Source of the DNA: Cobetia crustatorum
GTDB taxonomy: Bacteria; Pseudomonadota; Gammaproteobacteria; Pseudomonadales; Halomonadaceae
NCBI RefSeq assembly: GCF_000591415.1
Contig: NZ_JEMF01000011.1
Coordinates: 1 to 64,000, forward strand
Direction of reading: 5' to 3'
DNA length: 64,000 nucleotides
The translations under genes and the position numbers were made by a program. Positions within the stretch are counted from its first letter, which is position 1. Each line of letters begins with the position of its first letter. The notes beneath the pieces are model-generated. The model saw only the letters and a program-made list of their open reading frames with translations. It did not search any database and was not told the origin of the DNA. Positions 17,654-27,486 of the stretch are shown in pieces.

Positions 17654-17834
17654 TGCTGTGCTCCTCGAAATCCTTGGTGATATAGAGGTTCACGGCAATG
17701 ACGATCACCCCCGCCACCGACCAGAACAAGAAACTGCCGTACCATGCACTCACATGGGTCAGTAACGTATAGGGCACTAGGTAACAGAGCAGGACCAGGG
17801 CCCATATCAGCCATATCCATTTACTTCTCTTCAT
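17646..17834 (-). CDS. DUF3311-like small membrane protein
   Basis: A 62-residue protein with two hydrophobic segments (WIWLIWALVLLCYLVPYTLL and FLFWSVAGVIVIAVNLYI), ending ITKDFEEHSND. This layout matches the small partner subunit often encoded before SSS symporters (DUF3311 or similar). The start at 17834 has AAGAGG upstream; an in-frame ATG at 17840 is less well placed. The 8-bp overlap with the symporter gene supports a joint function. Confidence 0.8.
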   Translation of the reverse strand: MKRSKWIWLIWALVLLCYLVPYTLLTHVSAWYGSFLFWSVAGVIVIAVNLYITKDFEEHSND

Positions 17835-17858
17835 GATCAACCTCTTATTATTGTCGCT

Positions 17859-20800
17859 TTAGGGGTGAGATGATGATGCGTTGCGGTGTTCCTCGCGTAT
17901 CGCGGATACGCGTTGTTCAACGTCACGCCAAGGGGGATTGTCAGGTGCAAAGCGCACTTGCAGGTATCGGGTCAGCGTGACGACTTGAGCATCCGTGAAG
18001 CTGTCCGAAAATCCGGGCATATTGCCAACCCCGGGAGCGTGCTCTGCATGCACACCTCCCAGAATTGTCTGAAGGGTATTGTCGGGAGAGGCGCTGTGCA
18101 GATTGGTGTTCAATGCCAACGAGGTCGTTGCACTGGAGAATGACGGCACGAGATGTTCGACATGACAGGAGGCACACGCCCCCTCGAACAGCCGCTCCCC
18201 ACCTTCCATTCCCGCAGGCTTGTCTGCGACCGAGCCACTCTCGACTGAGCCTCTTCGCGCATGGCGAGGCTATCGCCAGCCGGTGCATCCATCTGCGCCG
18301 CCACATAGTGTGCGATGGCACGCACATCGTATTCTGGAAGTTCCGCCAGTCCCGCGACGACAGGCGCCATGGGGCCAGACGCGACGCCGTGCAAGGACGA
18401 CTTCCCTTCGCGGAGATAGTCATACAGCGAAGCTTCGCTCCAGAGGATCGGCGCGCGACTCATGCCAGTGAGTGCGGGCGCCTCCCAACCATCGACCATG
18501 GCTCCCGACAGGTAATCGTTGCCGCCACGCTCAGCACCCAAGGCATTGCGCGGCGTATGACACGCACTGCAATGCCCCAGGCCTTCAGAGAGATAGGCTC
18601 CCCGGTTATACAGTTCACTTTGCGTCGGGTCTGGCGAAAAGGGCGTGCTGTCGTGGTAGATGCTGTTCCAACCGCCGATCAATTCCCGCCGATTGAACGG
18701 GAAGTTCAAGGCATTGTCCGGCGGCGGCGTGCTGACTGCCGGCTGCACCATGAGGTAGGCATATAGCGCCTGCATGTCGGCATCCGTCACCTTCGCAAAG
18801 GCGGTATAGGGAAATGCTGGATACAGATTGTGTCCATCACGGCTGATGCCATGGCGCATTGCCCGCTCAAAGGCCGGATAAGACCAGCGCCCGATGCCCG
18901 TCTTCTCATCAGGGGTGAGGTTGGTACTGAAGAGCGTGCCAAAGGGCGTCTCAAAGGAGCGTCCGCCAGCATTGACGACACCGTTCTCAGCGGTATGGCA
19001 TGCCGCGCAGTCACCCGCCGCAGCGACCAATCGCCCCCGCTCAAGGGTCTGAGCAGAATAGACATTGGCTGCGGGACGGCTAATTGGCGCAATGGCACTC
19101 TTCCACGGCCAGGCCACAGCCACGGCACTGGCAACGGCGGCCAGGGCCGTCACCTTCAACCAGCGACTGGCAGGACGCTCAGCGCGCAAAGCGATTGCCG
19201 CAGCGCTTGTCATGTCACGATCGCTAATCCCTTGACGCACGCGACGGGCCGTAAAGGGTGGCTGTCTGAATCGCACACCCGTGGCATCGAACAAGGCATT
19301 GGCAATGACAGCGACGCCCGGCGACATGTCGACATCGTCAGGAAGACCTGACATTGACGTCAGCCGTGCATCGTCACCTGGTGGCATGTCGGTGACAGCG
19401 GTGTCGGTGACTGCCATGGCAGAGTCCCTGCGCACTGGCATCACGATATTGCGCCGACCATCCCCCCACTCATCAAATGCCGCTTCATTGCCCAGCAAGG
19501 GCGTCGCCTCACCGAGCACGCGCGCCTGCAGTGTCTGCTGCAAGCGCGCGGTATCAAGCGCGGGTCCGCCATCTTGTCCCACGACCAGTCGAGTCAGGGT
19601 GACATCACCAGTGATACGGTTGACTTCGACATCGGCAATCCAGGCGGAGCGTACCCCCTCCTCGACACGCTGATGACGATCCGGCAACTGGGAGTAAGCA
19701 AAGCCACGCCCTGTCACGGTATCTCGCGGACTCGACGACATGGAGTCCGAACCCTGCCACTGAGCACGACTCGAGACTGAACAAATCAGCTCGATGCCGC
19801 GTGGATCTTCAAGGTGCTGGAGCCGGAGTGCGATGGGGTCTTGGCCACTCTCGTGCGCCACTTCATCCAGGAAGGACTCGCGAGCAAACGCTTGCTGCAC
19901 GTCAGCCAAGGTGTCATCCGTGCTTCCCGTCTCCACGGACGCGTTTCTTTCCTTCTCGCTCCGGGCAGAGAGGCACTCATCTTGAAAGACATACGGGGAG
20001 AAGAGCCGCACACTTTCGCTTGCAGTCTCGCCTGGTGCAGACGCCCTTGCCTCATCTGCTGCATCGTCAGTCATCGCCCCTGACAACAGCAGACCTACCG
20101 CAGGAACATCGCTCGCCGCATGTGCCTGACGATTGCGGTAACGCAGTATCTTTCCACTCGCTTCGCGCTCTGCATCGATGGCAATACGCTGCGCCAAGCC
20201 AAGGGCATGCACATCGCGGACATAGCTCGCATCCAGCCATACTGCCACCGGGCGACCAATGGCGTGAGACATGAGCGCCGCATCAACGACTGCATCATCG
20301 CCGCAATGACGGCCCAATCCGGAGATCTGTTCAGGGGAGGTGACAGACAACGAGATGCTGTTGGCATCCAGTCCCGTCAATAGCGCAAGATCACGCGTCA
20401 AAGTCTCGGGGGTCGCAGTCTGCCCCCACACCCTGAGCTATCCGCCGTGCAGTCCGCGATGATCCAGCTTGGGACATCTCCCCATCCCATCCGGCTCGGC
20501 CAACCATATTCATGGTCATGACGCTGACTATCTCGCTCGGCGGTCGACACTGCGATCTCGTCCGCCGTCGCCGCTCTTATCACTTCTCTCGCGATCGAAG
20601 ATACACCAGCCACCTGGCCGTTGTCTCCATCGGGATGCCATGTGACCGTCAGTCGACGCGCAGCCTCCTGCGCCGCCAGCAGGCTGTCTGCCACCACACC
20701 GACAAAGTTGCCCTCCATGACGATATCGACATTTCCCGACAGAGAGACGTCATGGAGCGGTGCAACCTCCAGCAGCTGATCGCAGGTGAACTTGTCGCCA

Positions 20801-20903
20801 TCCCACGCGTAATGGGGCGGCCGCAAGACCACGCCGTAACGCACACTCTGCGCCAGTCCAGATGGCCATTCAGCCGGGATGATCAGCCTTGAGACTCACT
20901 CAT
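17859..20903 (-). pseudogene. nicB: NicB-like nicotinate dehydrogenase large subunit, frameshifted and N-terminally truncated
   Basis: NicB normally joins a molybdopterin domain to a cytochrome c domain that passes electrons to the respiratory chain. Here the cytochrome part is well kept: CAACH, CSACH and CASCH haem motifs after a membrane anchor (VTALAAVASAVAVAWPW). Three apparent one-base losses break the frame near 20885, 20436 and 18235; restoring them gives a protein of about 1015 residues that starts MSESQG at 20903 after a strong AGGAGG site. Even so, about 200 N-terminal residues present in the molybdopterin subunit at 27487 are missing. The active-site GVGE motif of that paralogue is also absent: the equivalent region reads DDVDMSPGVAVIANALFDAT. 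The gene overlaps nicA by 8 bp. Confidence 0.8.
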
Positions 20904-21402
20904 GGCTCGCCTCCTGGCTCGATGCGGCATTGAGGATCACCGCACGCTGAGCGGCTGCCAGTATTTCAATGTGAGTGCCGCAGCGACAGAGGTTGTATTC
21001 CAGGGCGGTGCGCAGCTGAGTAGCCGTTGCCATTGGCGTGCGGTTGAGCAAGGCACGCACGGTCATGATCATGCCATTGAGGCAATAGCCACACTGCGCT
21101 GCCTGAGCATCGATGAATGCCTGTTGTACCGGATCAAGACGCCCATCAACGACCAAGCCCTCCAGTGTCGTGACGTCACGTCCAACGACCGATGACACCG
21201 GGATGACACAAGCACGCGCAACCATGCCATCGACCAGCACACTGCACGCACCACACTCCCCCAACCCACAGCCATATTTGGGGCCGTTGAGCGCCAGATC
21301 ATTGCGCAACACATTCAGCAGCGGGATGTTCGGAGACACCGCCAATACATGTGTTTTTCGATCAACCGTCAACGTCAGTGTCTGGGTCATGGGACTCGTC
21401 AT
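20896..21402 (-). CDS. nicA: Nicotinate dehydrogenase 2Fe-2S subunit NicA
   Basis: A 168-residue small subunit of a molybdenum hydroxylase. The N-terminal plant-type ferredoxin domain has CGLGECGAC and a further Cys in MVARACVIP. The C-terminal [2Fe-2S] domain has CGYC and CRC (AQCGYCLNGM, YNLCRCGTH). In the maleamate pathway, NicA with NicB hydroxylates nicotinate to 6-hydroxynicotinate. It overlaps nicB and lies 160 bp downstream of nicX on the same strand. It is the only 2Fe-2S hydroxylase subunit in the window, so it may also serve the stand-alone molybdopterin subunit at 27487. Confidence 0.92.
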   Translation of the reverse strand: MTSPMTQTLTLTVDRKTHVLAVSPNIPLLNVLRNDLALNGPKYGCGLGECGACSVLVDGMVARACVIPVSSVVGRDVTTLEGLVVDGRLDPVQQAFIDAQAAQCGYCLNGMIMTVRALLNRTPMATATQLRTALEYNLCRCGTHIEILAAAQRAVILNAASSQEASHE

Positions 21403-21562
21403 TTTTGTTAGATGGTCTGGGCTCTCTGAGGAGCCTCATTTAAGCATTACCGTGATGAGCAGAGGGCGTAAGTTCCTCTCATGTGGCGACGGAATATGGG
21501 GTAGCGCTGATCGCCATCAGTGCTCGCCGCAGGACTCCTTGGTCGCCACTGCTTAGGCGAAA

Positions 21563-22603
21563 CTACTTGGGCGCGACTACCTTGCCTTCTTCCACCATGG
21601 CAACACCGTCAAGGAAAACGGAGCAATGGCGAAGCGGAATGTCCATGTGACAAGGCGTATTGCGTGGCCCACCGACTTCGGTATTGGGACCCGTGGAGAA
21701 CAGGAAATTACCTTCGAAGGCACGCGCATCCATTCCGATAGCATCGTTCTTGTCGTGCAACCCCAGTGCCGTCCATTGAGCTCTCGGCTGCAAGCCCCAG
21801 CCAATATGGGAAAACGCGTAGACATCAGGGTCCTTGAAGTGGGCCATGTACTCGCGCAGATACTCGGCATCAAAACCGCCGTGAATCCGATGAATGAAAC
21901 CTTCACGAATTTCCAACGTGATCGGCTTTTCGCGTACATAGGTCTTGAAAGGCAGCAGAATATCGCCGATATCCACCACGATCGTTCCCTCTGCCGTGCT
22001 TTCATTCGGCCATGAGAACAGGAATCCGCTCGGCCAGTGATCCCAACGCCCCGGTTCATCAGCGAACCCGTATTCACTGACCACGGGGTATTGCCCGAGA
22101 CTGGCCGTGAAATTCGTCCCTGCCTTTGACGTCACGCTGAACGTGGACGCCCCCCTGAAAACCTTCGCAGCCGCCTCGACACGACGCTTGTCCTCTTGGG
22201 TTGGCAGCATCCGTGCCAGCATCTCGGGGGGCTCTACCGCCAACAAGATCCGTGTACCGGACTTGAGAATGGCTTCTTGCTCAGGCGAGTGAAGCAACAT
22301 CATGGTGTCGACCACCAGGTCTGCGGCCATCAACGCCTGTTGGGCCGCGGGATGATTGGTCAACGCGGTGTGCCCCACATAGGCAGTCAGATCATTGCCG
22401 ACGGCGGTTCGATGATTGAACGACGATAACTCGACGATATACGCCTTGGCCCCCAGTCGCTGCGCAGCCTCCATGGCGGCGGTCACGACCATGCCGTTGG
22501 AATAGTGACTTTTCAGTACCGCCACACTTTGAGTGTCGTCAATTTTCGATAGCGACAGCACATGCTCAAAATGTTGCGTTAGCTCGCTCTGACTGACTGG
22601 CAT
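21563..22603 (-). CDS. nicX: 2,5-dihydroxypyridine 5,6-dioxygenase NicX
   Basis: A 346-residue protein matching NicX, the Fe(II) dioxygenase that opens 2,5-dihydroxypyridine to N-formylmaleamate. The metal-ligand stretch CHMDIPLRH places His319 and Asp321 near the C-terminus, close to His318/Asp320 known for the Pseudomonas enzyme; a further His lies in AFSHIGWG. It has no similarity to cupin or extradiol dioxygenases, as known for this family, which resembles M29 peptidases. A GAGAGGTGAG site precedes the start. It is first in the minus-strand nic unit and divergent from nicC. Confidence 0.92.
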   Translation of the reverse strand: MPVSQSELTQHFEHVLSLSKIDDTQSVAVLKSHYSNGMVVTAAMEAAQRLGAKAYIVELSSFNHRTAVGNDLTAYVGHTALTNHPAAQQALMAADLVVDTMMLLHSPEQEAILKSGTRILLAVEPPEMLARMLPTQEDKRRVEAAAKVFRGASTFSVTSKAGTNFTASLGQYPVVSEYGFADEPGRWDHWPSGFLFSWPNESTAEGTIVVDIGDILLPFKTYVREKPITLEIREGFIHRIHGGFDAEYLREYMAHFKDPDVYAFSHIGWGLQPRAQWTALGLHDKNDAIGMDARAFEGNFLFSTGPNTEVGGPRNTPCHMDIPLRHCSVFLDGVAMVEEGKVVAPK

Positions 22604-25063
<2,460 letters not shown>

Positions 25064-25078
25064 GCAAGGATATTCGTC

Positions 25079-25831
25079 ATGACCAAGACCTACCGTATCG
25101 GCCAGATCGTCCCGAGCTCCAACATCACCATGGAGACGGAAATTCCCGCCATGCTGACAGCACGGCAACTCATTCGCCCTGAGCGCTTCACCTTCCATTC
25201 CAGCCGGATGCGCATGAAGACCGTTGCCAAGGAAGAGCTGGCAGCGATGGATGCCCAGTCCGATCGCTGTGCACTGGAGCTCTCGGACGCAGCGGTCGAT
25301 GTCATGGGCTATGCCTGTCTCGTCGCCATCATGTCGATGGGGCCTGGGTATCATCGCGAGTCTCAACAACGCTTGCGCCAGTGCACTGCCGACAACGGCG
25401 CGGAGACCGCGGTCGTGACCAGTGCCGGTGCACTGGTCGATGCGCTGGAAGTGCTAGGCGCCAAGCGCGTCGTCGTCGTTGCCCCTTACATGAAACCGCT
25501 GACGGAAATGGTCGTGAACTACATTCGCGAGGAAGGGATTGATGTGCTCGATTATCGGGCGCTGGAAATCCCCAACAATCTTGATGTTGCTCGTCATGAT
25601 CCAGACAACCTGCCAGCGATCGTGGCCAGCATGGATGTGAGCGAGGTCGATGCCATCGTACTCTCGGCCTGTGTCCAGATGCCGTCACTCTCGGCCGTGG
25701 CCAAGGTCGAGGCGCTAACGGGCAAGCCGGTCATCACTGCGGCCATCGCGACGACCTATGCCATGCTGAAAGCGCTGGAACTGGAGCCGGTAGTCCCCGG
25801 TGCTGGTGCGCTACTGTCTGGCGCCTATTGA
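25079..25831 (+). CDS. nicE: Maleate isomerase NicE
   Basis: A 250-residue member of the Asp/Glu racemase superfamily. NicE isomerises maleate to fumarate using two cysteines. Cys80 (VMGYACLVAIMS) and Cys198 (VLSACVQMPS) are spaced as Cys82 and Cys200 are in the Pseudomonas enzyme. It starts 15 bp after nicD, with AAGGA upstream. It precedes nicF, which acts before it in the pathway, so the gene order is not the reaction order. Confidence 0.93.
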   Translation: MTKTYRIGQIVPSSNITMETEIPAMLTARQLIRPERFTFHSSRMRMKTVAKEELAAMDAQSDRCALELSDAAVDVMGYACLVAIMSMGPGYHRESQQRLRQCTADNGAETAVVTSAGALVDALEVLGAKRVVVVAPYMKPLTEMVVNYIREEGIDVLDYRALEIPNNLDVARHDPDNLPAIVASMDVSEVDAIVLSACVQMPSLSAVAKVEALTGKPVITAAIATTYAMLKALELEPVVPGAGALLSGAY

Positions 25832-25841
25832 GGAGACTGGC

Positions 25842-26486
25842 ATGCAATCCTTTGATCAAGACACTGCGGCAGCAGACAACTACAAAGGTGTCTGGGATGG
25901 ACGCCTGGGCTTTGGCAGCAAGGCGGCCTTGCTGGTCGTCGATTTCATGCAGGGCTATATCAAGCCCGAGTCGCCTCTCTATGCCCCTGGCGTAGTGGAA
26001 GCCGTGGCGAGAATGCCAGCATTGCTCGCATGTGCTCGCGATACCGGCACTCCCGTCATTCACACCAACATTCTCTATCAGGCACCTGACCAGCGTGATG
26101 GTGGCATTTGGGTCAAGAAGGCGCCCGTCATGCGCGCCATGGTGCCCGGCAGCCCCTATGTAGAATTCTGCCAGGAGGTTGTGCCGCAAGATGACGAACT
26201 CGTCATCACCAAGCAATATGCCAGTGCCTTCTTCGGCACCTCGCTGGCCTCCACGTTGGTGGCAATGGGCGTGGACACTCTCATCGTGGTGGGCTGCTCT
26301 ACCAGCGGCTGCATTCGCGCCACTGCCGTCGATGGTGTGCAGCATGGCTTCCGGATGATGGTGGTACGTGAATGCGTCGGTGACCGGCATCCCGCGCCTC
26401 ATGAAGCCAATCTGTTCGACATCGACAGTAAATATGGTGACGTCGTATCACTGAAAGAGACGCTTGAGCACTTGCAACAAGCGTGA
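25842..26486 (+). CDS. nicF: Maleamate amidohydrolase NicF
   Basis: A 214-residue isochorismatase-like cysteine hydrolase. NicF turns maleamate into maleate and ammonia. The triad is visible as Asp in LLVVDFMQGY, Lys in WVKKAPV and Cys in VVGCSTSGCIRATAVD. The ATG at 25842 is preceded by GAGGAG with good spacing, 10 bp after the nicE stop; the longer frame from 25800 overlaps nicE. It is the last gene of nicC-D-E-F and is followed by a 12-bp hairpin. Confidence 0.92.
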   Translation: MQSFDQDTAAADNYKGVWDGRLGFGSKAALLVVDFMQGYIKPESPLYAPGVVEAVARMPALLACARDTGTPVIHTNILYQAPDQRDGGIWVKKAPVMRAMVPGSPYVEFCQEVVPQDDELVITKQYASAFFGTSLASTLVAMGVDTLIVVGCSTSGCIRATAVDGVQHGFRMMVVRECVGDRHPAPHEANLFDIDSKYGDVVSLKETLEHLQQA

Positions 26487-26489
26487 ATG

Positions 26490-26521
26490 AGCATGCCCAG
26501 CCATGATGCGCTGGGCATGCT
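26490..26521 (+). terminator. Hairpin after nicF
   Basis: AGCATGCCCAGC and GCTGGGCATGCT form a perfect 12-bp stem with an 8-nt loop, 3 bp after the nicF stop. No T-run follows, so it may act in 3'-end protection rather than as an intrinsic terminator. Confidence 0.55.
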
Positions 26522-26546
26522 TGTCGACAGGTTCTCGGCGATACCT

Positions 26547-26626
26547 GAGCCCTCTCGAGCCTAGGCCCTCACTAGGCTGAGCCCTTGCTAGATCGAGCCC
26601 TTGCTAGATCGAGCTCTCACTAGACT
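26547..26626. repeat. 16-bp CTAG-containing tandem repeat
   Basis: Five contiguous units of 16 bp lie between nicF and nicR. Two identical copies of GAGCCCTTGCTAGATC (26579-26610) are flanked by diverged units, most still holding CTAG. CTAG is uncommon in many bacterial genomes, so this density is unusual. The repeat is non-coding, and its role is unknown. Confidence 0.75.
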
Positions 26627-26657
26627 GAGCACCGAACACGACGCCGATGACTCATGA

Positions 26658-27137
26658 CTAGGGTCTGTTCATCTTCTCAAGCAGATGCAGCAACGCGATG
26701 CGCTCAGCAGAATTGAGCTTGCTCATGGTCTGATCAGTAATCTGGTGCGCCACCGGAATCATGCTCTCGACCAATGCTTCGCCGGCTTCGGTAATCGCCA
26801 CCATGACCTTGCGTTGATCAGCGGGATCCGTCGCCAGTGTCACCCACTCGCGCGCCTTGAGACGCTTGATGACTCCGCGAATAGTGGCAGGATCAATATC
26901 GGTCGCCTTGACGATATCCGTCAGTGAACTGGCCCCTCGCTCCATCACGGTACACAGCGTCACGAACTGAATAGCCGTCAATTGCGAATCACTGCAGTGA
27001 CGCTGAAAGATGGCCGTATGACGTTGATACGCCTTGCGCAGCAAATGGCCAACCTGCTCGGAAAAATCATAGCCCTGCTCTGCTGGAGTCGGATGCTCCG
27101 TGCCGGGCATCGTCTTGTCCTGTCTGTCGATCGTCAT
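26658..27137 (-). CDS. nicR: MarR-family repressor NicR
   Basis: A 159-residue MarR-type regulator with a central winged helix (SSLTDIVKATDIDPATIRGV and DPADQRKVMVAITEAG). In known nic clusters NicR represses the downstream pathway genes and 6-hydroxynicotinate is its inducer. I use the ATG at 27137, which has AAGGA upstream; the longer frame to 27269 runs through the palindrome at 27224-27235 and is not supported. The name rests on family and position between nicF and the molybdopterin subunit gene. Confidence 0.85.
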   Translation of the reverse strand: MTIDRQDKTMPGTEHPTPAEQGYDFSEQVGHLLRKAYQRHTAIFQRHCSDSQLTAIQFVTLCTVMERGASSLTDIVKATDIDPATIRGVIKRLKAREWVTLATDPADQRKVMVAITEAGEALVESMIPVAHQITDQTMSKLNSAERIALLHLLEKMNRP

Positions 27138-27486
27138 AATGCATCCTTGAAATATACGGCCCCGACTAGTGGCAGGTATCCCGTCTGGCAATGACTCAAG
27201 AAGGAGATCATACCAATATAATGAGGTGTACACCTTAACAACACGGTGTGACCAGTGTGCGACAACCACATCATCAACAGCTTGAAAGATTGACTATAAA
27301 AGAAAGTATCTGGATATTAATCTCAAGTCATCTGGCAGATTGATCCTCGATATTCATCATGTATACACCATGAATCATGACCTCGGCACCTGAAAGAAGG
27401 GACTGGCATGACGAGTAGCGGTCAGCGACTGATGCAAGACATTGACAGGCCATCACCTCATATCCAACCACCAACAGGGACTCGAC
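27138..27486. promoter_or_regulatory. Divergent control region of nicR and the molybdopterin subunit gene
   Basis: Contains the palindrome AGGTGTACACCT (27224-27235) and GTATACACC (27361-27369, minus-strand GGTGTATAC). A weak promoter, TTGACT (27290-27295) with GATATT 17 bp on, faces the molybdopterin gene. A short frame at 27408-27536 with AAGGGA upstream (protein start MTSSGQRLMQDIDRPS) overlaps the start of the next gene. It may be a leader or chance. Confidence 0.5.
27224..27235. promoter_or_regulatory. Candidate NicR operator
   Basis: AGGTGTACACCT is a perfect 12-bp palindrome about 90 bp upstream of the nicR start. The same GGTGTAYACC core recurs at 22912-22920 (nicC side) and 27361-27369, that is, at both divergent nic promoter regions. 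This is the pattern expected for the MarR-type NicR. Confidence 0.6.

Noticed and set aside
18065-18766. 233-residue plus-strand frame
   Set aside because: It is antisense to the nicB cytochrome domain; the haem motifs on the minus strand are decisive.
26547-26626. CRISPR array
   Set aside because: The units are contiguous, without unique spacers, and no cas gene is present.
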